A stretch of 64,000 bases of DNA from Prorocentrum cordatum (Eukaryota > Sar > Dinophyceae > Prorocentrales > Prorocentraceae), in contig CAUYUJ010000181.1 of NCBI GenBank assembly GCA_963575745.1, positions 144,207 through 208,206 on the forward strand. Reading direction: 5' to 3'. Positions within the stretch are counted from its first letter, which is position 1; every line of letters begins with the position of its first letter. Shown here piece after piece: positions 34,286-45,290 of the stretch. The notes below the pieces were generated by a model. The model was not told the origin of the DNA, ran no database searches, and was given only the letters and a program-made list of their open reading frames with translations. Position numbers and translations under genes: made by a program.

Positions 34286-34309
34286 AGGCTATGGCAGAAA
34301 CGTGCGATG

Positions 34310-34350
<41 letters not shown>
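34310..34350. repeat. (TA)n microsatellite
   Basis: A pure TA run of about 20 repeats. Confidence 0.95.
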
Positions 34351-34354
<4 letters not shown>

Positions 34355-34355
<1 letters not shown>

Positions 34356-34840
34356 GTATTGCCTCGTGATGCACACATTTAGTCTACCTTTGAAGGTCCT
34401 GAGCATCTGGCGCGGGCACGATTTATGTCCATACCCACAGCGTCTTGGACTTCCTGGGCAGGTGCGCCAAGAGGCCGAGGCGCAGTGTATGCGGTTATGG
34501 CGTGGTTTAATTACGCCGACGGTGTGGCTATGGCGGACGCATGCGATGATATCTAGATTGCCTCGCGGTGCACACATCGTTCGTCGATCTTTGAAGGTCC
34601 TACGAGGTGCCCCAGGGCTTCCGTGTGGGCCCCTGGGGGCCATCGGGGGAAAATGCATGTCTCCGCGAATGGATGTCCATACCCAGGCGCGCCAGCAGGC
34701 CGAGGCGCAGTGGATATGGACACAACATTCAAGGCTTCAAGGGCCAGATGCGCATCCATGTCCACTGCGCCTCTGGTTTCTGAGGCTGGGAGCCCGAGAC
34801 TCCAAGGCGCAGTGGATATAGATACACATCTTCCCTGCAC
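34355..34840 (+). repeat. degenerate tandem duplication
   Basis: GATTGCCTCGCGGTGCACAC and TTTGAAGGTCCTGAG-type words occur at about 34358-34400 and 34557-34605. AGGCCGAGGCGCAGTGGATAT words occur at 34470, 34698 and 34807. Confidence 0.6.
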
Positions 34841-35985
34841 CTGCTGGCAGGCCGATTGCTTATTCGACGTGCTCATCGCAAGCGAAGAGAAAGTGGCGCG
34901 CTGCGGCGCATCTCATCTGGTACCGGTTGCACGGCGCGAGCGGGCTGTACCTGTCTATCGTGTGGGACACCTGGCCGGCCGCAAGGGGCGGACGGGCGGG
35001 CCTGGGCGGAGGACGACCTGGAGGACCGAGGAAGAGCAGGGGCAGGGGAGAGGACGAGCAGGAGTACTGAGGAGGAGGACTGAGGAGACGGCGTGGGGAG
35101 GAGGCGGAATGACGCAGAGGACGAGCCGAACAGGGGAAGGATTATGATGATGAGGATGAGGAGGAGCAGGAGCGCAAGGGGCAGAGAAGGATCCGCAGGC
35201 TAAGGGTGGCCGCATCTAGCCCAGGAGGACTCGCGAGGTGCCCACGCTGAGAGTGCGGCGCCACAAGCCCCACCTTTCTCGTCCTCCCCCGTCCCACTCC
35301 CTCCTCGTCCTCCCCGTCGTCCTCGTCCACGTCTTCCTCCCGACGACGGCCCTGGCCTGGCGAGCCACGGAGGTGGAGTCGGGAAGGGGTGCAGGCGCGG
35401 CGGCTGGGGACATGCCCGAGCCCACGGCGGCAGCCGCCCCGAACCCCATGGCACGCCGCGGCCCGGGGGATGCCAGCGACCCTGCCGCAACCGCGGCTGG
35501 CACGAAGCGGGTCGCGCCGGGACCGCTGGCGGGCATGGCCGCGCTGGCTGCCCCGCCCGCGCCTGGGGCTGGCAGCGGGCCTGTGCCCGGGCAACTGCTC
35601 CCCTGGCCGGCGGCCCCGGCGGCCGGTTTTCTGCTGTCGGGGGGGCGCAGGCATGGGCGTGGCGCGCGGTCGCCCAATCCCCACGGCCCTCCCCAAAGTG
35701 CGGCCGGTGCCGCCTCGCTCGGCGGCGGAAGTCCGCGATTTCCCGGGGAAGCGGGGCCCGTCGCCCATCCGCGCCCCTATTGATCCAGACTTACGATCGC
35801 CTGGTGCTTGTCGCGAGGCGGCGGGCGGCGGCCGCCCCTGGGCCCGCGCCCGAGGGGCCGAGGGGCCAGCACGCCGCGGGCGCTGCTGGCTGGCCGACTG
35901 CCGTGCGGAGGCGAGGTCGGCGCGCCACGCTCGGCATGCGAGGGGCATGCGGGTGCCGACTCCTCGTCCTGGAAATCGAATATGG
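34840..35985. other. G+C-rich region, coding not resolved
   Basis: A plus-strand frame from about 35412 reads a short Ala/Pro/Gly-rich polypeptide (MPEPTAAAAPNPMARRG) ending near 35783, and a minus-strand frame is open over the same stretch. Neither shows a domain. Confidence 0.3.
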
Positions 35986-36025
35986 TTCCTCCTCCTCCTC
36001 CTCCTCCTCCTCCTCCTCCTCCTCC
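35985..36025 (-). repeat. (TCC)n microsatellite
   Basis: A short pure TCC run. Confidence 0.9.
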
Positions 36026-36267
36026 TCGCCCACATGCCCCTCCTCCTGCTCGTCCTCGTCGTCCTCCCCGTCCCCAGCCCTCCCACCCCCTCCTCGCCCC
36101 GCTTACGCTGACGCTGGCACATGTTTATGTGCCGACCACTTGTACCCGCCACCCCCCTCGCACCTGCAAGTTTTAGCGGGCCACTGGGCGAGGGAGACCG
36201 CGGGTCGGAGCCGAGCGAGAAGAGGCGGGAGAGGGATGGGATACTTCGTGCCGCTGCTGCTGGTTGT

Positions 36268-36650
36268 CCTCCCCTCCTCCTCCTCCTCCTCCTCCTCCTC
36301 CTCTTCTTCTTCTTCTTCTTCTTCTTCCTCCTCCTCCTCCTCCTCCTCCTCCTCCTCCTCCTCCTCCTCCTCCTCCTCCTCCTCCTCCTCCTCCTCCTCC
36401 TCCTCCTCCTCTCCTCCTCCTCCTCCTCCTCCTCCTCCTCCTCCTCCTCCTCCTCCTCCTCCTCCGCCTCCTCCTCCTCCTCCTCCTCCTACTCCTCCTC
36501 CTCCTCCTCCTCCTCCTCCTCCTCCTCCTCCCTCCTCCTCCTCCTCCTCCCTCTCCTCCTCCTCCTCCTCCCCTCCCCTCCTCCTCCTCCTCCTCCTCCT
36601 CCTCTCCTCCTCCTCCTCCTCCTCCTCCTCCTCCTCCTCCTCCTCTCTCC
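36268..36650 (-). repeat. (TCC)n/(GGA)n long tract
   Basis: About 380 bp of TCC triplets on the plus strand with one (TTC)n block at 36302-36326 and very few interruptions. It is the longest near-pure triplet tract in the window. Confidence 0.95.
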
Positions 36651-37310
36651 ATGCATTCCCCCCGCGCCCGAGCCGCAGAGGTCGCGTGCCAGCGGCCTGG
36701 GTCCGCTGGGATTGCGCTCCGGCGGTGGCCAGGTGCCTCAACGCGTCAGTGTGTTGCTGTTGGGCCACGGTGTGTCCGGTTCTGCTGATAGTCAGTGACG
36801 TCAGTGATGGAGCCTTAGTCCTGGCACGAGCATTCCCGTCGGCCTCACTTCGTCGCCCTCATCCTCCCCGGAATCATGGTCCATGTCTCTCCCTCGGTGT
36901 GTCGGCGTGCTGCAGGTCGTGGAGCCGCAGTCGGGGCAAGTGAGTGCCACTGGGGAGGAGGGGGGCGGACGCAGCAGCCTGATGCCAAGCTCGACGAAGC
37001 CATCGCGAAGCCACTGAGCTGCTTCCAACGCTTTGCACACGAGTGAGGCAGAAGCAGAAGGAAGACCAGCCAGATAACCAAAGACACGAACATGCCCTGC
37101 GCGTATCCAGCCCATGGTTGCCGAAACGACGCGTTAAGCCAAACTGACCAGCCCGAATTGGACTGTAGATAAGCAGAATAAGAAGAAGACACAGAAGAAG
37201 GAACAGAGGGAGGCGACATCACGGTGAAGGACAACTGGCACGACGCTGTGTGGAATTTCCTGGGCCCAAACGGCCAAGACAAAACATCCAGCGCAACATA
37301 AAATATGAAA
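36650..37310. other. no gene recognised
   Basis: Balanced sequence with short open frames on both strands and no domain. Confidence 0.3.
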
Positions 37311-37660
37311 GGATGAGGAGGACGAGGAGGTGGTGGAGGAGAAAGAGGAGGAGGAGGAGGAGAAGGAGGAGGAGGAGGAGGAGGTAGGGGGAGGGAGGAG
37401 GAGGGGGGTGAGGAGGAGGCGGAGGAGGAGGAGGAGGAGGAGGAGGAGGGAGGAGGAGGAGGAGGGAGGAGGAGGAGGAGGAGGGAGGAGGAGGAGGAGG
37501 AGGAGGAGGGGAGGAGAGGAGGAAGGAGGAGGAGGAGGAGGAGGAGAGAGGAGGAGGAGGGAGGAGGAGGAGGAGGAGGAGAGGAAGAGGGAGGAGGAGG
37601 AGAGGAGGAGGAGGAAGAGGAGGAGGAGGAGGAGGAGGAGAAATGGGCAGAGCAGCAACA
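37310..37660 (+). repeat. (GGA)n tract
   Basis: GGA runs with GGGA and GGAAGA interruptions over about 340 bp. Confidence 0.92.
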
Positions 37661-37774
37661 CTGGACTGGAAGGAGGCGAGGCTGACCCCACAACTCACAA
37701 GAGGCCCATGGCTCACTGCCGCGCCGATCGCGGCAGGACAACGCGGGTTCAAAGGGCAGGAGGAGGAGAGTGGG

Positions 37775-37872
37775 AAAAAGAGGGACGGGAGAAGAGGAGG
37801 AGGAGAGGGAGGAGGAGAATGGGAAAAAGAGGAGGAGGAGGAGGAGGAGGAGGAGGAGGAGGAGGAGGAGGG
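37775..37872 (+). repeat. (GGA)n tract with GGGAAAAAGAGG words
   Basis: The word GAATGGGAAAAAGAGG-like occurs twice before a pure GGA run at about 37829-37870. Confidence 0.9.
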
Positions 37873-38099
37873 GCGGGAGCCGAGGAAGAGGCTCGCATAC
37901 TACGCAGGCTGGCGCGCGGGAGCGCCGCCAAACGCCCTACCCCAAATTTCACTGCGATCGGGGGTGCGGCCGCGCGGTTCCACGCAAAACGCGCCCCTGA
38001 AGAAAACATGATCCGTCTGACGCTGCGCAAGGCCGTGCCCTAGCTGACCGTGTCCTGCGCAGCACATACAAGCCCAAGCTTCGGAGCACGCACCGCTCA

Positions 38100-39830
38100 G
38101 TCAATGTCAGCGCTGGGCTCTCCCACGAGCCTGTGATGTCCAGCGCGATCCCGATGAACGCGTCCATCGCCTGGTCCAAGGACGGCCAGGACAGTCCCAG
38201 AAAGCGGGATCACATCGAGTGATAGCGTCCACTAAAGCGTGATACTCGATCGAATTCACGGCGTGGCAGCCCAACAAACAACGGCCCCGTCCCTGGAACC
38301 GCCTCGACGTCGACCACCCGTTGAACGCGATGCAGATGTAGGTCGCGATGACGCGGGGAAGTACGAGCTTGGCAAGGCTCCAGCCACCTGTCCACCCTAT
38401 GTCCAGCATGCGCTGGGTTCTGCCACAAGTCTAATCGCCTGCGCAGGTGCGCAAAGGATGCGGCCAATCTGTTGGGGCGCGGGAGGGCGGACGCTCGAGC
38501 TTGCCGTCCTAATTTTTGAAATTCGCGATGCCCCGCCAGCGCGAGAGATCGACTTCCGCCACTTCCGGCGTGAACGTAGGAGACCGCCGACCCCAGGGAG
38601 AACAGGCAGCAGGTGCAGTACCAGTGACTGTAGAAACGACGTCTGGCGCCTGCTGATCGTACTCCGTGAGGTGCCGGATCTCCGCGGCACGGTGGTTGAC
38701 ATGGAGGCCTCCGCGCGTTCCGCTCTCGCGCAGCACGACGCGGGCCCAAGCGGCAACCGCCGAAGATGAGAAGCCAAGCCGCTCCAGCAGAACGCCAAAG
38801 TGTTTCGAGTTCTTCAAGAACGGAGCTCTGACCCAACCAGGCGACACCACAAAACAATCTCCCCAGCGCCTTGCGCTCCACTTCGCCGAACGCCTCTGGT
38901 GAGAAGTCAAGCCGCTCCAGCAGAAAGCCAAAGTGTTTCAAGCTCTTCAAGAACTGAGCTCTGACCCAGCCAGGCGACACCACAAACAATCTCCCCACCA
39001 CCTTGCGCTCAACTTCGCCGAACGCCTCTGTGAAGGGGTCAACCTGCGCGCAGGCCCGGGGAACCGACCTCACGCATCACGTAGACCCTGTCGGCGTCCA
39101 GGGTGCCGGCCACGCCCAGCTGCAGCGCGCGCCCGACCTCCGCCGGGGTCGCGGAGACTTCCGAGGCGCACAACCCCAAAGTGAACTGCTCGCGGCCCGG
39201 GGCAACGAGGCAGCCCGAGTGATTCGCCTTTTGGGCCACCCCCAGGACACCCCAGGCCGGCGCCGCTGAGACGAGGCGCGCGCGGGCAGCTTCCAGTGTA
39301 GAGAGGGATGAGGACTGTCCTCATGAGGTTCAGCCGCAACCCCGCGGTACGCTCGAACTCCCCGATTACCCGCTCCCCCACAGCCGCCAGTCGGCCAGTG
39401 CCGAGTCGCCATGCGCACCCGCGCAGCATGCAGTCGGGGAGCAGACGAGCGATGCGCCGCATCAGAGTATCGATGGCCGCCGCGAAAAACAGAGGAGATG
39501 AGGGGCACCCCCGTCGAACGCCACGTCAAAAATCAAAGCGGGCGTGTTGGGCCCCACCCGAGGCGATTTCACGCGAGCTTTTCTGGCGTGGTGTGCCCCA
39601 CACATCCGCGAAACCAGGATGGGTCAGCTGAGGTATGAGAAGGCCCAGTGTATGCAGCGATATTCGAAGCATTTTTCCCGATGGCAGGTCGCTGGTCGGC
39701 TCTGTGGGTATAGCAGGTACATCAGGCCGGCGTTGAACTCCATCGGCTGAACGTAAGAGTGCCGCTAGGCAAGAGTGACCTTTGGTGCACGGCTCTTGGG
39801 GATCGCGAGGAGGCCACACCCAAGCGCGCA
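38100..39830 (-). pseudogene. decayed LINE (reverse transcriptase and C-terminal part)
   Basis: On the minus strand at about 39530-39310 the reading VRRGCPSSPLFFAAAIDTLM matches the thumb-side RT block (RQGCPLSPLLF type). It is followed by GEFERTAGLRLNL and TVLIPL, typical of dinoflagellate LINEs. The YADD catalytic motif that should lie between them is not visible, so a deletion is likely. At 38340-38240 the reading IATYICIAFNGWSTSRRFQ then C..GC...SIEYHA matches the usual zinc-binding C-terminus. Stops and frame changes separate the blocks. The element ends near 38.1 kb and has no visible poly(A). Confidence 0.6.
38768..39031 (-). repeat. tandem duplication of 131-132 bp inside the LINE remnant
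   Basis: Two copies, each ending in TTCGCCGAACGCCTCTG on the plus strand and containing CCGCTCCAGCAGAA and CAGGCGACACCACA. One minus-strand frame reads both copies without a stop (EAFGEVERK..GRLF twice). Confidence 0.85.
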
Positions 39831-40486
39831 GGCCGCTGCCATCGCATCGCGTTCAACCATGCCGAGAGGCCGGAAGCACCGTGCCCGTGCATGTGCCTGG
39901 TGGCGGCGTGCAGAAAAACGACGCGGAGAAACGGGCGCAGCGCCTCCATGCGGGAATCGGAGTATCGTCTGGGCCCAGCGCGGCGGGGTGGCTGGAATTT
40001 TGATGGCAGTCTCGAAAATGCGAGGCTGGGATTTCTCTGTATCCACAGCCTGGGAACCCATGTCCTGGTGCCCCAGCGGGCGGTGGATGTGGGTATATTT
40101 TGGCCCCCGGTGGCCCGAATATATCCATATCGACCGCTTGTGGAGGTCTGCGAAGATCGATCCCCCAAGCGGTGGTTATGGATCAGTCCCCGCCTCGGAG
40201 AAATGGGACTTATGCAGGCGAGCCCGGTCCAGGTGGAAGTTGTGGATGGCAGCGAGTGGGCGGTGCTTCTCCTCCTCCTCCTGCAGCCACACGACCGACG
40301 ATCAAAACCAGGTCTTACCCGAGATGGCGCAGCGATCTTACGCCGCGGCTTAAGCGGGCCGCCAGCGCGGCACGCCACGCTGGAGACGAGGGCGCTTGCG
40401 CGCGAGCTAATGCGGGCAGCTTACGCGCCAGTGTCGGCGCAGACGACCTCGTTTTCTTGCGTCGCGCAAGTGGGACTTGTGCAGGC
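39830..40486. other. no gene recognised; contains copies of the copia target repeat
   Basis: The word GGGACTTATGCAGGCGAGCC at 40206 and its relative GGGACTTGTGCAGGC at 40472 are two copies of a short dispersed sequence. The second was split by the retrotransposon. Frames open on both strands show no domain. Confidence 0.45.
40482..40486. repeat. target-site duplication, left
   Basis: CAGGC here equals CAGGC at 56476-56480. Joining the two flanks restores a sequence that matches the related uninterrupted copy at 40206-40260. Confidence 0.85.
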
Positions 40487-40755
40487 AGTCGAAAGTGAGC
40501 CTGGTAACTCAAATAGCATCCGATTCCATGATAGACATCGGATGGCAAATAGCGTCCATCGCTCTGCTGTGATAGTACAGTATGAGGGGTGGACGGATAA
40601 GATCGGATAATATCGATGTAATGATCTTTCCAGCACATAGCGAACACTCGAGGTGTCCGGGCAGATAGGGCGCGCGTGCCTTGGGCCAAAGGCAACGGCG
40701 CGCGCGAGCTATGCTCCCGATACTATAACATCTCCCAAAGACCTACCCTTAAAGT
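40487..40755 (-). repeat. 3' LTR of the copia element
   Basis: About 97% identical to 56209-56475. On the element strand it begins ACTTTAAGGG and ends TTTCGACT, so it lacks the usual TG..CA termini. The sequence just before it in element sense is a pyrimidine tract, not a polypurine tract. Confidence 0.93.
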
Positions 40756-41122
40756 CGGGAGGGGAGGAGACGGAGAGCATAGTCGCACGCAAAGGTCGCG
40801 CGCACGACTGTTTGCAAAAAAAGAAAACAGTGCGTACAGTCTGGCCTAACACCAGACTGCAAGGCGAGTTTCCTCGCAAAGTATTTCACGCAAATACAAG
40901 ACAGCCCCTTCAAACAATGAAGGGCTATCGGCTCAGTTAGAGGTAAGCCAAACAGGCCATACCTCACCAAGCAAATGTGTATTAAGGCAAAGAGCCTGAG
41001 TTGTACGAAGCCGGCTCGTTGCCAGGCGTGAAATACAAGGCTCGTTTCCGAGCAACTAGAGGGGCGCCTTTATAGTAGGCGCCCGTGCTGGCAAATTGGA
41101 CCGCGAGGGCAACAAGGACATA
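40756..41122 (-). other. 3' noncoding region of the copia element
   Basis: Lies between the RT/RNase H stop and the 3' LTR. It contains two perfect GNRA hairpins (40864 and 41040) and one imperfect hairpin (41014), and a pyrimidine tract adjoins the LTR in element sense. Several short frames are not conserved-looking. Confidence 0.7.
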
Positions 41123-44100
41123 CTAAAATTGATTAGACTTAGGTTTGTCTCTGTCCTCGGGACCCCGAAAGGGAACAAATTGCTTCACGTCATACTTAAA
41201 TGACTGAGTGCCTGACATCACTTCCAGAAGCAGCTCCCGATCGATGCTTCCCTTTGTATGCCCATCTGCGGTCATATCCCTAGTATCACACCATTGCACA
41301 TTATGTACTATACCTATATCCATGAGCTCACGTATCCAGCTGATATGTCCAAGCAGAGTCCGTTCTGTAGGTATTTTGAGATCCCTGCTTGATAAAGATT
41401 TGTAGACGGACTCGGCGTCTATGGTAAGAGAGACTTTGATAGCTAGGCCTCCAACTTCACGCATGTCTCGTAGTTGTCGTGGAGTCAAAGCTCCTGCCTT
41501 AAGCTCGTGGAGAGTAATGAGCGTAGGGTAACACTCATCAAGGTTATGTGCGGCTGCAAGTGCCTCCGCAGCATAACTGGACCTCACCTGTAATCGGTGT
41601 GATTTGCATAGTCCGTCACAGAGGTGAACGACGGACTTGCCTTGAGGCGAGTTTCCTCGCCGTAGTACACTGGCCCCGCGTATGCCGTAGCCCTTGGTCT
41701 CGTCATCCTCCTCCCCGGTAAGCTTCCGATACCCCGAATCGCTATGGATGTCAACTTCATTCGTCGGCTTCAACCGAGGGAAGGTGATGCGTTTCGGGCT
41801 GCTGATCAGCTTTCGCGTCACGGCATTCAAACGTCTGACTTGCAGATTGGTGGGCCCTTGAATTTTCTGAAGAGAGACCACGCATACCATGAGCCAGATT
41901 TGGGTAAGAAGGGCATAGGCGAGAGCTCCTCGCAGGCTGACGAACATGTCGGTAATGAGTTTCGTGGCTTTGGCATCGGCCGCCGCTCCTGTAAGTTCTG
42001 GGTGTGTGATAGGACGTAGTTGTTTGATATACTCGTCCTGGTCCATGATCACATCTCCTTGATCATTCTTAGTGTAGCGAACGGCGCAGTTCGTATATGT
42101 GTGCTTGTTGAGCTTGCATTTGCCAAACACCTTTTCGACGCGTTGTACATAGTCGTCTATATTTTTCTCTAGACCTGTCATGTTAATATCATCGACATGT
42201 TTTGCCGTCAGAAGGTCGTGGCTGAATTCAAATTCAGGATCGTAGCTGGTCGGTGTAAGTCCTATAGCTCGTGTGGTCGTACGAAGTTTGAGAGAGAACG
42301 CTCTTGGAGCGTCCTTTGTACCCGTTCCTGGTTTGAGGCATCTAAGACAGTGTCGACTTTCGTCGTAGGATGAGAAGCCGGGTAATGTACGAAGTACCTG
42401 AGCACTTCCTGGTGGAAGAGTAAAGCAAACCATGCGAGTTTCCTCGCCGGTGGCATGGGCAAGTTCCTCATAGGTCAAACCCTTGAGGAACGCCTTATCG
42501 ATATCCATGGATGCTAAGATCCACTCTGGATGGCATGCCGCTTCACTTGCCAGGAGTCGTTGGGACTGCCTTCGGGCGGTTCCCGAGAATGTTTCCACAT
42601 CAAAAGCCTCAGTATCCATAAATCCACGAAGGACCAGTCTGAGACGAATGGTTTTAACGTTCCCGGTACCCATCTTTACGAACTTCCACTTGTATACATA
42701 CCTGGATGTCATGATGTTGGAAGCTTTGGATAGATCATACATCTCAAAGCATCGGTTATCAATCCAGATTTTGAGCTCAGTATACAAAGCTTCACGAACC
42801 TCCTTTGGATGTGCTGCTATGTCGGCTTTGGTCAGTAGATCATCTTCTTTGACAACCGCAGCACGTTTAGCAGCAGAGGATACATATACTCTCATCGTTG
42901 CGACCATGTCGGTATCGAGCTGTGCAAGTTGAGTCTGATCCAACACTATTTTTGACATTTCTGATGTAAAGCATAATTCAACGTAAGGACCATATTCATC
43001 ACTGTCAAGAGAGTAGCTCTCGTCGGTTGTGGTTGAACAAAGAGAGACTAGACAGGACTCACGTGATTTCGGCTCGTCTCCGAGCATATCTGATGATATA
43101 ATATCATCTTCGTCCACAAATGCTGAAACCAAAACACATTGGTCGGGCAGCATAGTTGTTGGGACGCAATAAAGATAATCATCGGTAATCGTCGTAGGAT
43201 GAAGGTCCATACGTAGCTCGCCGTACCACTCTTCCAGCATCATAGCTTCGATATGGTGTTCCCAATTTTCCTCATAGATTGTCGACAGACGGCCTTCACT
43301 CGGCGATGCAGCATCTGGTGTGTCTGGAGAAGGCCTGTTTCCAGGCGACTCGTGTTCTCCAGACGTGTTGCTTGAATGCTGATATTGAACCAAATCGTCG
43401 TGAAATCCTAAGGAAGGGACACGTGAAGTCAAGCATTGAATAAGTCTGGAGTGAGTGCTACCAGTGATCTGAGAAATGTTTAAGCCGGTGCCCACACATT
43501 CGTAATAGTGGAACGCCGGGCTGATGTCGTTGTCATAGTGGATCAGCGTAGACCCGGTGGCGTACTTTACTGCAGGTAGGCTTGACACACTCTTAGCCAA
43601 TCGAACTGCTACTACATGTTCTACTCGGAAGTAATTTCGTACGAGATACTGTAGTGCTAAGTGTACGCGCGGGTGAAACTTGCTGTCGTCTGACAGATTA
43701 AGGTTTCCCTTGTAATCGGGGATATACCCGAAAACTTTGGCAGGTTTCCCTGCGCTGAGGTGTGCCACATAAGCAAGGACGGTTTGCATGGCCATATTAT
43801 CCATGCCAAGTTCCCGTGTGAGGAGACATTCGATGTATAGTGTGTGACGAGCATCAGGATACATCACAATTACCTCACGAGATCCTGCCTTGACAACAAT
43901 ATGTCCTCTTTCAGGCACATTTCGGATCACCGGGAATGGGCCATTCCAGCCTCCATGGTCGTCCTTGGTGGCAGTAGGTCGGTGGTAATCGACCAAATCC
44001 CCTGATGAGTAGAGGCGAGCACCATCAGGAGTCGTCTTAGCCCTAAGAGCCCGATTTGTCTTGGCCACAGCAGTAGCCGGAGTTATAGCTTCTAGGCTGA

Positions 44101-44362
44101 CTTCCCTTACACGACGTTCTCGTTCGTGTCCTGAAGTCTCGGGTCCCTTGGGAAAGTCAAGGGTATCGAGATCAGGGAGGAAAGAGGGCTGACGTCCTGT
44201 GTGTGCCTGATATGGCGATACTCCGTTATAAAACGTAAGCGCATTAGTAACGAAGATGCCTTCCGCCAATACTCTAGTGAATACAGCAAGGATGTTGTGT
44301 CGATTCAATTCTTCCTCAATCATGTGGAGAGCGCCTCTGATAATGCCGTTTCGTGACTCAAT
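41123..44362 (-). CDS. integrase C-terminal part, reverse transcriptase and RNase H
   Basis: The frame runs from just after a TAA (44363-44365) to the stop at 41123. It opens with the integrase segment IESRNGIIRG, whose Glu fits the third catalytic acid, then an SH3-like tail and a spacer of about 350 residues. RT follows: SRYVYKWKF (about residue 537 from 44323), motif A MDIDKAFLKG (606) and motif C HVDDI (708), where copia normally has YVDDM. RNase H follows with DIHSDSGY (857), SYAAEALAA (915), DAESVY (968) and DTRDMTADGHTK (1015). Length and order fit Ty1/copia Pol. Five hairpins interrupt the coding sequence without breaking the frame. Apart from the TAA, the RT and RNase H catalytic residues are all present. 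Confidence 0.92.
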   Translation of the reverse strand: MESRNGIIRGALHMIEEELNRHNILAVFTRVLAEGIFVTNALTFYNGVSPYQAHTGRQPSFLPDLDTLDFPKGPETSGHERERRVREVSLEAITPATAVAKTNRALRAKTTPDGARLYSSGDLVDYHRPTATKDDHGGWNGPFPVIRNVPERGHIVVKAGSREVIVMYPDARHTLYIECLLTRELGMDNMAMQTVLAYVAHLSAGKPAKVFGYIPDYKGNLNLSDDSKFHPRVHLALQYLVRNYFRVEHVVAVRLAKSVSSLPAVKYATGSTLIHYDNDISPAFHYYECVGTGLNISQITGSTHSRLIQCLTSRVPSLGFHDDLVQYQHSSNTSGEHESPGNRPSPDTPDAASPSEGRLSTIYEENWEHHIEAMMLEEWYGELRMDLHPTTITDDYLYCVPTTMLPDQCVLVSAFVDEDDIISSDMLGDEPKSRESCLVSLCSTTTDESYSLDSDEYGPYVELCFTSEMSKIVLDQTQLAQLDTDMVATMRVYVSSAAKRAAVVKEDDLLTKADIAAHPKEVREALYTELKIWIDNRCFEMYDLSKASNIMTSRYVYKWKFVKMGTGNVKTIRLRLVLRGFMDTEAFDVETFSGTARRQSQRLLASEAACHPEWILASMDIDKAFLKGLTYEELAHATGEETRMVCFTLPPGSAQVLRTLPGFSSYDESRHCLRCLKPGTGTKDAPRAFSLKLRTTTRAIGLTPTSYDPEFEFSHDLLTAKHVDDINMTGLEKNIDDYVQRVEKVFGKCKLNKHTYTNCAVRYTKNDQGDVIMDQDEYIKQLRPITHPELTGAAADAKATKLITDMFVSLRGALAYALLTQIWLMVCVVSLQKIQGPTNLQVRRLNAVTRKLISSPKRITFPRLKPTNEVDIHSDSGYRKLTGEEDDETKGYGIRGASVLRRGNSPQGKSVVHLCDGLCKSHRLQVRSSYAAEALAAAHNLDECYPTLITLHELKAGALTPRQLRDMREVGGLAIKVSLTIDAESVYKSLSSRDLKIPTERTLLGHISWIRELMDIGIVHNVQWCDTRDMTADGHTKGSIDRELLLEVMSGTQSFKYDVKQFVPFRGPEDRDKPKSNQF

Positions 44363-44365
44363 TTA
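44363..44365 (-). other. in-frame TAA in the integrase core
   Basis: The codon lies two positions before the likely catalytic Glu (QHAT, stop, IESRNG). It cannot be removed by one base from a run, so it looks like a real nonsense change. Confidence 0.7.
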
Positions 44366-45290
44366 AGTCGCGTGTTGGCCAGGTGCTCGGATACGAAGTT
44401 CCGTGCCCTTATTGGCCATCATGGTTTTAGCGGCATCGTTATTCAGGGCGCCTTCTCCGTCTGAGTATAAAACTTTGAAGGGTCCATGATAGGCAATCCA
44501 GCAGTAAGTGGTAGGCGTCAATGATAGTGTCACGTTCTCTGTCGGAAATTTCTAGGCCTGCTGCCAGGCGAATACAACGATCCATAATATGGAATATGGT
44601 CCGTTTCTTGTAGAACATGAGGTCCATTCCCCCTTCATCGAGCCAGTTACCAGGAAGGCTCACCGATGGTAGTGTTGAGTTTCCTGGACGTTCCCATGCT
44701 CTGCATTCCCGACAGGTATCGCAAACTTCCTTGATCATGTTCAGTCGAACGTTATCAAGCCCCACCTTTTCGAGGATTCGCCTCATCTTTGGCTCCTTCG
44801 CATGATGCCATCGCAGATGCAGTTTTCGGAGTTCCTTTTTCACGACATGGGGTTCGTGACTACGGAGACTCTGTAGACTGTGTTGGATGTCGAATCTTGT
44901 CCAGTCGGGTAGTCGAGGAGCCCCAGAGCCGGTGGAGGCAAGAGGGTTCCTTGTAGCTCTCCGTAGTTGGTCCCCTGTGTTGACTGCGTCTGGAGGTGGT
45001 GGTACGCCTTGTAGACGGCCGCGGCGGGCCGCTACCTGTGGCGCCTCGCTAGAAGACGCGGAAGGCGTGTTTCCACGCTCGGGGGCGTCTCGTAGCATGT
45101 CGTAGCTGCTGGCACCAGATGTCGGATCGACGTTACCGAAGGATCGTGGTCGTGGTGGCCTGGCGTGTGCGCCTTGACGGCCACCTGAAGCTGAAGCTTG
45201 GCCCTCACCAGGTTTAGGTAAGGGTTTCCACCAAGCTGGCACGGTTTTGCCTTCGGGGTCGTGGTCGTCTGGGTTTAAATGGTTCAGCAA
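44366..45290 (-). CDS. integrase (zinc-binding domain and catalytic core)
   Basis: The frame is read from about 45290 to about 44512 and then continues one frame over. The N-part is Pro/Ser-rich spacer (VPAWWKPLPKPGEG). The HHCC zinc site is seen as WHH...(about 32 residues)...CDTCREC at about 44815-44705. The core begins GMDLMF with the first Asp near 44620, and the second Asp is in YSDGEG at about 44465, after the frame change near 44512. The third acid is in the next entry. One extra base near 44512 and one near 45280 account for the frame changes. Hairpins lie at 45065 and, with a deviant loop, at 44556. Confidence 0.85.

Noticed and set aside
40315-40695. Open frames beginning inside the LTRs as separate genes
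   Set aside because: The same frame appears in both LTRs, has no ATG and ends at unrelated flanks. It is LTR sequence.
41208-42019. Plus-strand frames opposite the RT/RNase H region
   Set aside because: They are antisense shadows of a clear minus-strand Pol protein.
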